The notes under the pieces were generated by a model. That model searched no databases. It was not told where the DNA came from and saw only the letters and a list, made by a program, of their open reading frames with translations. From Fuerstiella sp. (GTDB lineage Bacteria; Planctomycetota; Planctomycetia; Planctomycetales; Planctomycetaceae), in contig JAQWOH010000042.1 in NCBI GenBank assembly GCA_029245955.1, forward strand, positions 46,122 through 110,121: DNA of 64,000 bases, in the 5' to 3' direction. Below are positions 1 to 8,857 of the stretch, one piece after another (positions within the stretch are counted from its first letter, which is position 1; each line of letters opens with the position of its first letter). The position numbers were made by a program, and so were the translations under genes.

Positions 1-1
1 G

Positions 2-847
2 CGTGTTCACGGAACCCCTGATGAGCTGCGTTTGAAGAACTTTCAGGAGTTTTGTCGCGGCCTCGGTTATGAACTGGAAAAATTTCAGAGCAAAAAAGAG
101 ATTCAAAAACTAATCAACAGCGTCGCCGGAGAACCCGCTGAACGAGCCATCAACTTCGCGTTGCTGCGAGCCATGAAACAGGCGGAATACAGTCCCGAAG
201 AATTCGGCCACTACGCTCTCAGCGAAGAAGACTACTGCCACTTCACCAGTCCGATTCGTCGATATCCGGACCTGACGATTCATCGCGTCGTGGGAGAACT
301 CGCAGCGGGTCGAAAGCCGAAGATCGACAGTATGGGTGAGCTGTTACAGCTTGGCAAACACTGTTCGACGACAGAACGTCGGGCGGAAAAAGCGGAACGG
401 GAACTCAAACGCATCAGGTTGCTGCGATATCTGGAAGACAAAGTCGGTACAGAAATGGAAGCGATGATCACCGGCGTCGAGAGTTTCGGAATCTTCTGCC
501 AGGGAACAAAAATCCCAGCAGAAGGTCTGGTTCACATCAGTTCACTAAGTGACGATTTCTACACTTACGACCAGACGTCGCGGTCGCTGACCGGGGATCG
601 GTCCAGGGCGGAATACCGCCTGGGGGACCCCATCACTGTTCTGGTCGCGAACGTTGATGTGGATCGACGCCAACTGGACCTCAGAGTTGTCAAATCTGCC
701 GCGAAGCCGCGAAAGGGCCGTTCAACTGCGTCTGGAAAATCAAAGGGCCCGGGGAAACAGTCACGAAAAGGTGCGAGTCCAAAGGCTCGAAATCCAAAAA
801 AGAAAGGGAAAAACGGCAGAAAGGGCGGCAGAAAGGGTCGTTCATGA
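2..847 (+). CDS. rnr: Ribonuclease R, C-terminal part (5' end outside window)
   Basis: The frame is open from the first bases of the window, so the gene begins upstream; 281 residues are visible. The N-terminal stretch is the end of an RNB catalytic domain, shown by the hallmark block HFTSPIRRYPDL followed by HRVV. It is followed by an S1 RNA-binding domain (EAMITGVESFGIF ... EGLVHISSL ... GDPITVLVANVD). The last ~50 residues are a very basic Lys/Arg/Gly/Ser tail, as in many RNase R proteins, where it helps bind structured RNA. RNase R is a processive 3'-5' exoribonuclease acting on structured RNA in the cytoplasm. RNase II is less likely because of the long basic tail after S1. The missing part would hold the cold-shock domains and the catalytic aspartates. 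Confidence 0.9.
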   Translation, partial: RVHGTPDELRLKNFQEFCRGLGYELEKFQSKKEIQKLINSVAGEPAERAINFALLRAMKQAEYSPEEFGHYALSEEDYCHFTSPIRRYPDLTIHRVVGELAAGRKPKIDSMGELLQLGKHCSTTERRAEKAERELKRIRLLRYLEDKVGTEMEAMITGVESFGIFCQGTKIPAEGLVHISSLSDDFYTYDQTSRSLTGDRSRAEYRLGDPITVLVANVDVDRRQLDLRVVKSAAKPRKGRSTASGKSKGPGKQSRKGASPKARNPKKKGKNGRKGGRKGRS

Positions 848-1114
848 GCCTCAATCTTCTCAAAAGATGCCGACTATAACACGTCGATTCTCTCAGCGTT
901 CAGAATTCCGGGATACTTTCAACACAGCTGCAAAGCGAGTTTGCTGGATCTCAAAAGCGTTGGTATCCTTCCCGGTTCGCTGTTTCGGAGTGTTTTCACC
1001 ACACACAGCTCATGCGGGCACCTGCAGAGACGACCAGCGAGAGCAGATTTGGTCTGCTCTGAGCATCCACTCAGATTTGTTGCGGTCATACCGCACTGCG
1101 GAGCAATTATAAGA

Positions 1115-1201
1115 ATGGGAACGAAGAGAACAGGTAAAGGACGTCGAAAAATTGGCCGCAAGAAGCGCCGTATGCGAGCCAAGATTCGCCACCGCAAATA
1201 G
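1115..1201 (+). CDS. 28-residue Lys/Arg-rich protein, COX24/AURKAIP1-like
   Basis: A very small gene: ATG at 1115, a GGAG about 12 bases upstream, TAG at 1199-1201, and a strong terminator-like hairpin 37 bases downstream. More than half of the 28 residues are Lys or Arg, with the core GRRKIGRKKRRMRAKIRHRK. The pattern RRK..(R/K)KK....(R)RH.RK resembles the short AURKAIP1/COX24 domain seen in tiny bacterial proteins and in mitochondrial ribosome-associated proteins. By that resemblance it may be a small ribosome- or RNA-associated protein; this is inference from composition and a short pattern. The start, Shine-Dalgarno and terminator together make a real gene likely. The same frame is open further upstream, but those codons look non-coding. 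Confidence 0.6.
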   Translation: MGTKRTGKGRRKIGRKKRRMRAKIRHRK

Positions 1202-1237
1202 GCGATCACGCCTGGTTTTCATCCTGAATACACTGCG

Positions 1238-1270
1238 AAGCCCGGTTCGAGTACAATCGTATCGGGCTTT
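1238..1270 (+). terminator. Rho-independent-type terminator after the small basic gene
   Basis: AAGCCCG at 1238-1244 and CGGGCTT at 1263-1269 form a 7-bp GC-rich stem around an 18-base loop, ending in TTT. It sits just after the stop of the 28-residue basic protein. The T tract is short. Confidence 0.5.
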
Positions 1271-1539
1271 CTGCATGCGCGGATTTTGGCGATGAGCAGG
1301 ATTAACCAGTGCCTGGAGAGCTGCGCAAAGTCTATCATGGTTGACACTAACGTTTCCGTAGAGCTTGACAGCTGGCCGTCCGATCTGAATCCTAGAGCGC
1401 ATTGAGAATACTATCCGCACGTCACCGGAGTCGCAGGACATCGGAATTCGATGGCTGGCTGCATGCAACGCCGCCCGCGGTCGAAAAAAAATGTGACGGT
1501 TACGTTCAGCAACATCCCACCAAATTGCGGAGATCCCAG

Positions 1540-4017
1540 ATGACCGCTCCTTCCAGACGTCTGTTCGAGATCACACTTGCCGCCCTGATTGTGACGACTC
1601 AGATTGCCAGCACGCCGGCCCAAACTCCGTCAGATGCGTCCAAAGCCGTTCAGGCTCAGCTGGATGCGGCAAAGAAACAGCGGCAGGCTTCTCAGAAACA
1701 GATCGCTCTGAAGACCGCGGCCATTGACGTTGCCAGGAAACGCAGTGCCGAACTGGAAAAGCAGCTGAAGGAATCGCAGCAGCGGGCGGCCGCGGAAACC
1801 AAAGCTCTGGCCGCCGCCAAAACGGCTGAAGCAGCCAGCACCAAAGCTGTTGCGACGCTCGGTGCAGAGCTGCAGCAGCATCAAGAAGTGGATGGCCTGC
1901 TGGCCGTGGCCGCCGGTGTCAGGGCGCAGGTCGATGCCGCCACAGCCAGGCACCAGAGTCTGCTGGACCAGCTGGCAAAGATCAGAAAAGATCAATTTGA
2001 CCAGCAGCAGCATGGCAACAAGGCCGCCTCAGACTTAAAGGCTGCTCAGGAACAACTACCAAAGACGAAGGAAGAGCTGACAAAGGCGAGAACCGCTTTC
2101 GACGCTGTCGGCAAAGAACTTGATGTTGCCAGATTGGCGATGTCCGATGCCCGCAGTACGCTCCGAACACGTGAAGCAGCCGTTCAGCCGGAACGCATTC
2201 GGCAACCAAAGGCCCAGGCGGCTCTGGCTCAGGTGAATGCCAGTATTAAGTCACTGCAGGAGTCGTTAAGTGTACTGCAGGCGGCCGCTAAAGCGACGGG
2301 CGGCGATCCTGCAGCTGCCGGCTCTGAGTTATCAGCTTCGATTACGGCTCTCAAGCCACTGCAACAGCGTGCGACAGAACTTGTTGCGGCTGTCAACGCC
2401 AGTGTTGCCGAAGCACAGAAGCAGGTTGCTGCCGGAAAAACGGCGCTGGCAGCAGCCGAAACCAAGTTCCGCGAACAACAGACGAAGTACGCAGAGCAAA
2501 GTCGCAGTCATTTCAAACTGCAGCTCCAGACTGCGGATCTTCAGAATGCCGACAAACTGCACCAGCAGCAGATTGCAGACGCCAAAGCAGCTCAGGAGCA
2601 GATCGCCAAGCAGCAAACGGAACTGGAACCGAAAATCGCAGCGGCTGCCGCGGAAGTTGAAAAGCTGCAAACCGACTACGTCAGCAAACAACGGGTTGCT
2701 GAAGCAGCGATGGAGCCACTGGATCGCTTTATCTCGTTTTCAACGCACATCGCCCCAATCTTTGCGAAGCGTTGTGTGGCCTGCCACAACACACGAACAG
2801 CCAGCGGTCGTCTGAACATGGACTCCTTTGCCACTCTGGTAAAAGGTGGGGAATCAGGAGCAGCGTTTGAAGCTCACGATGCAGACAGTTCCATGTTGTG
2901 GGCCATGATTGACGACGAGTCCATGCCTAAAGACGCGGCCCCACTGACGAAGGAAGAAAACGCGCTGATCAGGAAGTGGATTAATGTTGGAGCACCGCTG
3001 GACGCCGGTGTTGTGGCAACTGCTGACCTGTTTCAGGTAATGCCCGAAAGTCCTCAACCGCTGCCGCCAGAGACTTATCGAGTTGCCATTCCTGTAACAG
3101 CAACTGCGTTTACACAGGACGGAACGATTCTGGCATCATCCGGCTACCATGAAATTCTCCTGTGGAAGACGGACGACGGTAGCTTGATTCGACGCATCAC
3201 GAATGTGGCCGAACGCGTTTATGATCTGGAATTCAACCACGATGGTTCACAGCTGGCTGTTGCGGCCGGGACCCCCGGGCAGCTTGGCGAAGTCAAACTG
3301 TTCTCTGTCGCTGACGGAAAGCACCAGAAGACTCTCGTACGAACCAAAGACGCAGTCTTTGCCGTCAGCTACAGCCCGGACGGTAAATCTGTCGCCGCTG
3401 CGGGAGCTGACCGCAGCGTTTACGCCGTTGACATTGCCACCGGCAAAACGACGTTAAGAATCGAGGACCATGCCGATTGGGTGATGGACGTCAACTGGTC
3501 ACCGGATGGTAAACAGCTGGTGACAGCCAGTCGTGACAAGACCGCAAAAGTATTTGAAGTGGCTTCCGGGCGGTCTGTGACAACATTCAACGGTCACGGC
3601 AATGCGGTATATTCGGTCGCCTTTCTGAGCGATGGCAAGAGCGTCGTCAGTGCCGGCAGCGATAAGCAGGCCCGCGTGTGGAATCCTGCGGATGCCAAAG
3701 AGATTCGCAAGATCGGCGGCTTCGGCAGCGACATCTTTCGTATCACCGTGACTCCGGACAATCATCTGCTCAGCGCCAGCGCTGATAAGAACGCCCGCGA
3801 GCACAATCTGGCGGATGGCAAGGTCATTCGCACCTTCGCCGGTCATAAAGACTGGGTCTACACGCTGTGCTACAACCCAACGCGAAAGCTGATTGCCACA
3901 GGCAGCTACGACGGTGAGATTCGCGTCTGGAATTCCGAGGACGGCAGCGTCGCAACTTCGTTTATCGCCATTCCGAAAGCGACGGGTGAAGCAACAGTCG
4001 CAACTGCTCAGGAATAA
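1540..4017 (+). CDS. Secreted coiled-coil / PSCyt1 cytochrome / WD40 protein
   Basis: An 825-residue protein. ATG at 1540 is preferred over upstream in-frame codons because GCGGAGAT lies six bases before it and a signal peptide follows directly (hydrophobic run to an Ala-x-Ala-type site near residue 28). Residues ~30-400 are Ala/Gln/Lys/Glu-rich heptad-like sequence, a long coiled coil. Residues ~395-490 form a planctomycete-type cytochrome c domain (PSCyt1) with one haem motif, C412-V-A-C415-H416, followed by RLNMDSF and KGGESG typical of the family. From ~residue 510 to the end is a WD40 beta-propeller with repeats ending in forms such as VKLFSVADG, AKVFEVASG and IRVWNSEDG. It is probably exported, with one covalently bound haem; the redox partner is unknown. 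The coiled coil N-terminal to the cytochrome domain is the unusual part. Confidence 0.85.
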   Translation: MTAPSRRLFEITLAALIVTTQIASTPAQTPSDASKAVQAQLDAAKKQRQASQKQIALKTAAIDVARKRSAELEKQLKESQQRAAAETKALAAAKTAEAASTKAVATLGAELQQHQEVDGLLAVAAGVRAQVDAATARHQSLLDQLAKIRKDQFDQQQHGNKAASDLKAAQEQLPKTKEELTKARTAFDAVGKELDVARLAMSDARSTLRTREAAVQPERIRQPKAQAALAQVNASIKSLQESLSVLQAAAKATGGDPAAAGSELSASITALKPLQQRATELVAAVNASVAEAQKQVAAGKTALAAAETKFREQQTKYAEQSRSHFKLQLQTADLQNADKLHQQQIADAKAAQEQIAKQQTELEPKIAAAAAEVEKLQTDYVSKQRVAEAAMEPLDRFISFSTHIAPIFAKRCVACHNTRTASGRLNMDSFATLVKGGESGAAFEAHDADSSMLWAMIDDESMPKDAAPLTKEENALIRKWINVGAPLDAGVVATADLFQVMPESPQPLPPETYRVAIPVTATAFTQDGTILASSGYHEILLWKTDDGSLIRRITNVAERVYDLEFNHDGSQLAVAAGTPGQLGEVKLFSVADGKHQKTLVRTKDAVFAVSYSPDGKSVAAAGADRSVYAVDIATGKTTLRIEDHADWVMDVNWSPDGKQLVTASRDKTAKVFEVASGRSVTTFNGHGNAVYSVAFLSDGKSVVSAGSDKQARVWNPADAKEIRKIGGFGSDIFRITVTPDNHLLSASADKNAREHNLADGKVIRTFAGHKDWVYTLCYNPTRKLIATGSYDGEIRVWNSEDGSVATSFIAIPKATGEATVATAQE

Positions 4018-4283
4018 CCAACAACGCGGGGATCAGACCGGATCCGAAACGTGCGGTTTCTTCAGAAATTCACATAGCTCACAGGTCGTACCACCGCAAG
4101 CAGAGTCATCCTCTCCGTTCTGCCTTTCTATGCGGGCCTCGTACGTTACGCAGTTTCGTTCAGGTCTGCAGCCGGACATTGAGATAAAATCAGTGTCTGG
4201 CGCTGGGGCGATTTTTCACGGCAGGCTTCGTAATTCCTTCGTCGGGGTCTACACTTACGATCGATGCACTGAGGGAGATTCAA

Positions 4284-5534
4284 ATGCAAAGTATCAGGAT
4301 TCGAGTACTGTGTAGCTGTCTCGGTATAGCCAGTGGTATCATGCTGGTCAGCGACGACAGACTGTGTGCTGAGGACTGGAATCAGTTTCGTGGCCCGAAT
4401 CGTGACAATCTGTCCAGTGAGACCGGGTTACTCGATCGCTGGCCGGACGGAGGTCCGGAGCGGTTGTGGACCGCAACAGGTCTCGGCAAAGGATACGCGT
4501 CCGTCGCTGTAGTGGGCGATCTGGTCTACAGCATGGGCAATGTTGACGACGGTGAAGACATCATCGCTCTCGACCGCAACACGGGGGCCATTGTCTGGAA
4601 GACACGCAACGGCGAAGAGTATCACGATGGAACCGGGGATGGGCCACGCGGTACACCGACGGTCGTAAACGGAAAGGTTTACGCTCTGGGCGGTAACGGA
4701 GACCTGACCTGTTGTGACTCCGGCACCGGTGAAGTGGTGTGGCAGAAGAACATTCTGAACGCCTTTGGCGGCTCCAATATTACATGGGGAATCAGCGAAT
4801 CAGTGCTGGTCGATGACGGCAAGGTCGTTTGTTCTCCGGGTGGCAGTCGAGCGTCCGTCGTGGCGCTTGATGCCGATGACGGTTCGACAAAATGGGTTTC
4901 AAGAATTCCGGAGAGTCCTCAGGCTTCCTATGCGTCTCCGGTGATTGCCCGGGTCGGCGGAGTCAAGCAATACGTTGTCTTTACCAGTAAGGGAATAGTG
5001 GGAGTTCGTGCCGGCGACGGTCAGCCGATGTGGGGCCAGAACAAGTCCTCCAACGGAACCGCCAACTGCGCTACGCCACTGGTAGTGGGCAACCGCATTT
5101 TCAGTTCATCCGGCTACGGCACTGGTGCAGAGCTGGTCGAACTAAGGTCGCAGGGAACAACGACAACAGCGCAGCTCACGTATCACACCAGAGACATGAA
5201 GAACCATCACGGCGGAATGGTCCACCTGAAAGGCTTCGTTTATGGATCCAACGAAGATATCCTGGCGTGTGTCAACCTTCGTACCGGCAAACCAACATGG
5301 CGGGAACGCGGCAAGAAGGGTTCCGTTGTGTACGCTGACAACAAGATCGTTTTCCGAAACGAAGGCGGTGAAGTGGAGCTGCTGGCAGCAAAATCTCAGT
5401 CTTATCAGGAACTCGGCAGTTTTTCTCAGCCGGACCGCAGTAGGCGTCCGGCATGGTCCCACCCCGTGATTGCCGGGGGGCGACTGTACCTTCGTGATCA
5501 GGATAAACTGCTGGTTTACAATCTGCAGAAATGA
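4284..5534 (+). CDS. Secreted PQQ-like beta-propeller protein
   Basis: A 416-residue protein starting at ATG 4284 with GAGGGAG just upstream. An N-terminal signal peptide (about 29 residues, ending near LCAEDW) is followed by WNQFRGPNRDN, the usual opening of planctomycete PQQ-binding-like repeat proteins. Repeats of the form ALDRNTGAIVWK, CCDSGTGEVVWQ and ALDADDGSTKWV mark the blades of an eight-bladed propeller related to BamB and quinoprotein dehydrogenases. Dehydrogenase active-site features were not recognised, so an enzymatic role cannot be claimed; a periplasmic scaffold or sugar/redox accessory role is possible. It stands alone, with 266 bases of featureless DNA before it and a convergent methyltransferase after it. 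Confidence 0.85.
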   Translation: MQSIRIRVLCSCLGIASGIMLVSDDRLCAEDWNQFRGPNRDNLSSETGLLDRWPDGGPERLWTATGLGKGYASVAVVGDLVYSMGNVDDGEDIIALDRNTGAIVWKTRNGEEYHDGTGDGPRGTPTVVNGKVYALGGNGDLTCCDSGTGEVVWQKNILNAFGGSNITWGISESVLVDDGKVVCSPGGSRASVVALDADDGSTKWVSRIPESPQASYASPVIARVGGVKQYVVFTSKGIVGVRAGDGQPMWGQNKSSNGTANCATPLVVGNRIFSSSGYGTGAELVELRSQGTTTTAQLTYHTRDMKNHHGGMVHLKGFVYGSNEDILACVNLRTGKPTWRERGKKGSVVYADNKIVFRNEGGEVELLAAKSQSYQELGSFSQPDRSRRPAWSHPVIAGGRLYLRDQDKLLVYNLQK

Positions 5535-5691
5535 GGCACGCTGTGTGAGTAAGTGCGCAGAAGCAGTTTCAATATCCCTCTCGCCCGACATTCTGAAACC
5601 CGAAGCGAGAGCGAGAAACTGAAAATGAAGCTATTCCAGACGTATCCCTGGCCTGCTTGCTGGGCCGGCGGTGTGTTGAACTTTACAGCGT

Positions 5692-6663
5692 TCAATCAAC
5701 GCTGCATTTCACGCCGGTAACGTTGACTCCGCTGCCAATCAGTAAATTCCTTTCGTAGGCCCGGGTATAAAATCCACCACTTCTTTCCGGTGGCAGCACC
5801 TTCAGATCTTCAAACCCGGCTTCGGCAAACCAGATCGAAAGCTCATTCACTGTGTGATGATACTGGTACTCCGGCGCCCACCAGTCAAAGGTGTCACAGA
5901 CTCGGTTTTCGTAGCTCGGGTGCGCGCTGAAATTTACGATCTTGTTCAGCGTCCGATTGATGATTGGGATGCCGCCAAGAATCGCCCCCGCATGACAGAA
6001 CGGTTTCAGCAGCAGTGACGGTAACCGAGTAGTGATGCTGCGTAAACCACTGTTGATGACTTCCTGCCACCACTGATTGCGACGATACAGCCAAACCGAG
6101 TAGCGACCGCCCGGCTTGACAAGCTGTGCCACGGCATCGAACACGCTGCGAGTATCTGAGTCGTGGTGCATGACTCCGATGGAAAATACGAAATCGAACG
6201 ACGCCGGCTCCAGCGGCAGATGCTTCAGATCGGCCTGAACAAATCGCACATCGCGAAGATCTGCGCATAGCAGTTTTGCCTTGTCGACCGCTCGACTGTG
6301 ATCCGCACCGACCACCGTCGCCCCGGCTTCGCCACAGATTCTGGCATACCGCCCGCCACCACATCCTGCATCCAGGACCCGCAGCCCCTGCAACTGCTCA
6401 AGCTGCATTCCTGTCTTGGCGACGAATGTCGCACGGTCCTCGTCGTCGTGAGCAACCTCGTACGTCGTCCACTGATCACCAAAACTCTTCAGGTGCTCGT
6501 CGGATACAAATCGAGGAATTCCATCGACGATCTGCCAGGAATCAGCAGCGTTGATCGTTCGCACCTGCGAAGTTTTTTCGTCGAAGACCAGCGGGCTGCC
6601 ATCGACCGGACTTCGTAACTGAGCAACCAGGCTGAGATCGACAGGGAAGGGGGCTTCTCGCAT
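5692..6663 (-). CDS. SAM-dependent class I methyltransferase
   Basis: A 323-residue protein. The ATG at 6663-6661 overlaps the stop of the upstream hydrolase gene by one base (TGATG), pointing to translational coupling; a TTG one codon further upstream is possible but less likely. The N-terminal ~50 residues resemble the Trm112-like region that precedes many such enzymes (LRSPVDGSPL ... DGIPRFV) but lack zinc cysteines. Motif I is VLDAGCGGG (residues ~96-104), followed by GADHS and the motif II/III region FDFVFSIGVMHH, so it is a Rossmann-fold methyltransferase of the Methyltransf_11/25 type. The substrate is not evident. It forms a two-gene operon with the metallo-beta-lactamase-fold hydrolase. 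Confidence 0.85.
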   Translation of the reverse strand: MREAPFPVDLSLVAQLRSPVDGSPLVFDEKTSQVRTINAADSWQIVDGIPRFVSDEHLKSFGDQWTTYEVAHDDEDRATFVAKTGMQLEQLQGLRVLDAGCGGGRYARICGEAGATVVGADHSRAVDKAKLLCADLRDVRFVQADLKHLPLEPASFDFVFSIGVMHHDSDTRSVFDAVAQLVKPGGRYSVWLYRRNQWWQEVINSGLRSITTRLPSLLLKPFCHAGAILGGIPIINRTLNKIVNFSAHPSYENRVCDTFDWWAPEYQYHHTVNELSIWFAEAGFEDLKVLPPERSGGFYTRAYERNLLIGSGVNVTGVKCSVD

Positions 6664-7403
6664 CAAAGTTCGATTTCCTGTAGATCTTCAGCCAGTCCCG
6701 CGTCAGGAAAGATTCTCCGAATTCGCTTCAGATCGATCGGATCATCCTCCGGGTGCTGCGGATCGCTGTGAACAAGGTACAACCGTTTCGCACCGCAATC
6801 TCTGGCGATCTTCGCAACCGCTGTGGCAGAACTGTGTCCGGTCTTGTGAGCCCATTCAAGCATGTCGTCCGGAAAATAGCACTCGTGAATCAGTACGTCG
6901 ACATTCCTGATGAATGCCAGGTAATTCCCGGGCGCCGTGGTATCTGTGATGTAGGCAACAGAACGATGCGGCCAGTCGATCCGGTAGCCAAGAGACCCTC
7001 CGGGGTGTTCCAGGTCGAAGCAGTTCAGCCGGCCGCCGGCCGCCACCTGGACCTCTATTTTGGCAGATAGTTCACACCAGTCAAAGGGAGGCACATCCGG
7101 AAACAATTCTTCCGCAAACAGGTGCTGGCGGACAGCCGTCAGCGTTCTGGTCGTACCGTGAACGCGCACGCCGGTCACGTCACCACAGAGCACAGGCACA
7201 AGAAAAAATGTCAGCCCGCAGATGTGGTCCAGATGGGCGTGTGTGAGAAACACATCAAGCGTGTCCGTCTGCAGCCGTTCCTGCACACGAAAAAACCCGG
7301 TCCCGGCATCAAGCGCAAGTCCGATGTCCGGGAACAGCAGACTGGCCGTGTGCCGTCGCTCATTAGGGTGATACCCACCGGTGCCAAGAAAGATGAGTCG
7401 CAT
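6663..7403 (-). CDS. Metallo-beta-lactamase-fold hydrolase, RNase Z-like
   Basis: A 246-residue protein that starts MRLIFLGTGGYHP, the typical opening of the RNase Z/phosphodiesterase branch of the fold. The zinc motif H55-A-H57-L-D59-H60 is intact. Further metal-ligand candidates follow in AYITDT, DVLIHECYF and YLVHSDP. It lacks the long exosite arm of classical tRNase Z, so it could be a short RNase Z relative or another phosphodiesterase or hydrolase of this fold. It is cytoplasmic, with no signal peptide. No clear Shine-Dalgarno precedes the ATG. The stop overlaps the start of the downstream methyltransferase, so the two are probably co-translated. Confidence 0.85.
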   Translation of the reverse strand: MRLIFLGTGGYHPNERRHTASLLFPDIGLALDAGTGFFRVQERLQTDTLDVFLTHAHLDHICGLTFFLVPVLCGDVTGVRVHGTTRTLTAVRQHLFAEELFPDVPPFDWCELSAKIEVQVAAGGRLNCFDLEHPGGSLGYRIDWPHRSVAYITDTTAPGNYLAFIRNVDVLIHECYFPDDMLEWAHKTGHSSATAVAKIARDCGAKRLYLVHSDPQHPEDDPIDLKRIRRIFPDAGLAEDLQEIEL

Positions 7404-7882
7404 GAATTACTACACGAAAGGGAGGACGAATGTTCAAGCTCGAAGGGAGAAGCAGCAGACGAAGAACACAGTTGTTGCGGTAGGCCGAGTACTCCGTCCG
7501 ATGGATCCATTGCCCATGAACAGAACAAACGCGTATGTTTTTGAAAAGGACAGGACCGTGTCGCTGCGTTGTGGGTTTACGATATCGCAATCGACAATTC
7601 GCCGCGAAACAATTATGTCCGTCAAGGCGATTCCCTGGCAATTGCAAGTTCAGAAGCAAATTGTTTGGTCATTGTGACAATCCCGCCAAACGGCACTTTA
7701 TTCGCGGTAGCCTTTAGCCCTACGATCTGAGACAACTTGTTCACGCCTGCCGCCTTGTTGAACTGCGTTTTGTTGGATTTATCCTGTCGGTAACTTAATT
7801 CCAGCAATCAATGGAAGCAGCTGATCACTTCCGATCGAAAGCTCGCGTGGTCTGGAGGCGTCGAACTCGCTGAGAACATGCA
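7404..7882. other. Intergenic region between divergent genes
   Basis: These 479 bases separate the minus-strand hydrolase and the plus-strand DUF4159 gene, so both promoters should lie here. Short open frames exist on both strands, but none has a convincing start, composition or family resemblance. No tRNA, hairpin terminator or repeat was recognised. Confidence 0.5.
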
Positions 7883-8752
7883 ATGAACCGTTCCTTTATT
7901 GCTGCAACTGTTGCGTGTCTGGTTCTGCTGATTGCTGCCAGTTCGATTGCTCAGTTCGGAAACTTCCGGCGCTATGGTCGTGGCCGTGGCGGTGCCGTCA
8001 TCGGCCCGGATGGACGTCCGGAACGGCGAGGCATCCCGGACTGGAAGGTCGACAACCGGTTCAAAGATGACGTCTTTACGTTCTGCCGTATTCGCTACAG
8101 CAGTTACGGAGGCTACGGGGGCAAATGGGCGGTTGACTATCCCGATGCGGATCTCAATTTCTCGTATCGCCTGCAGCAGTTGACGTCACTGCATACTCAT
8201 CCGGACGGAGTCATTCTGGAACTGACGGATCCGAAACTGTTTGATTACCCGTTTATCTATATCATCGAACCTGGTGATCTTAATTTTACTGATCCAGAAG
8301 TGACCGCTCTGCGCAGCTATCTGCTGAACGGCGGCTTCCTGATGGTCGATGATTTCTGGGGACAGACAGAACTGGACAATTTTCTGTACGAAATGAAGCG
8401 TGTCTTCCCCGATCGTGACGCAACCGAAATCCCGCTGGAACATCCGATCTTTCACTGCGTCTACGATCTGAAAGAGCGGCCACAGATTCCGGCGATTGGA
8501 CATGCTCATCCGAATCGCATCGACTCCAGCGGAAAGCTCATCACGTGGGAACGCGGCGCAGATACTCGCGAACCTCACTACCGCGGACTGTACGACGACA
8601 ACGGTCGTATGATGGCCATCATCTGCCACAACACGGATCTTGGCGACGGCTGGGAACGCGAGGGTGAAGACCCGTGGTACTTCAAAGAGTTCTCAGAAAA
8701 GAAGGCGTACCCGCTGGGGATCAATATCGTTTTTTATGCAATGACACACTAA
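7883..8752 (+). CDS. DUF4159 domain protein, secreted
   Basis: A 289-residue protein with an N-terminal signal peptide (hydrophobic ~residues 5-23). The body matches the DUF4159 family: FTFCRIRYSS ... WAVDYPDADLNFSYRLQQLT ... the block YPFIYIIEPGDLNFTDPEV, and then LRSYLLNGGFLMVDDFWG. DUF4159 proteins have a glutamine-amidotransferase-like fold without an established reaction and are regularly encoded with MoxR, DUF58 and BatA-type proteins, as here. It is the first gene of the cluster and lies 105 bases ahead of the MoxR ATPase. A role in an envelope-stress or aerotolerance-type complex is inferred from context only. Confidence 0.85.
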   Translation: MNRSFIAATVACLVLLIAASSIAQFGNFRRYGRGRGGAVIGPDGRPERRGIPDWKVDNRFKDDVFTFCRIRYSSYGGYGGKWAVDYPDADLNFSYRLQQLTSLHTHPDGVILELTDPKLFDYPFIYIIEPGDLNFTDPEVTALRSYLLNGGFLMVDDFWGQTELDNFLYEMKRVFPDRDATEIPLEHPIFHCVYDLKERPQIPAIGHAHPNRIDSSGKLITWERGADTREPHYRGLYDDNGRMMAIICHNTDLGDGWEREGEDPWYFKEFSEKKAYPLGINIVFYAMTH

Positions 8753-8857
8753 GTCCGTGCCGACCGCCGGCGGATTCGAACTACCGCTCGAATCGGAAAC
8801 AAAGAATGCAAACAATCACGACGCAGCAAAACGACTGAAGCAGAAAGCTTGAACGGA

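Noticed and set aside
7622..7807. 61-codon minus-strand frame in the 7.4-7.9 kb gap
   Set aside because: No start signal or family; it looks like a chance open frame.
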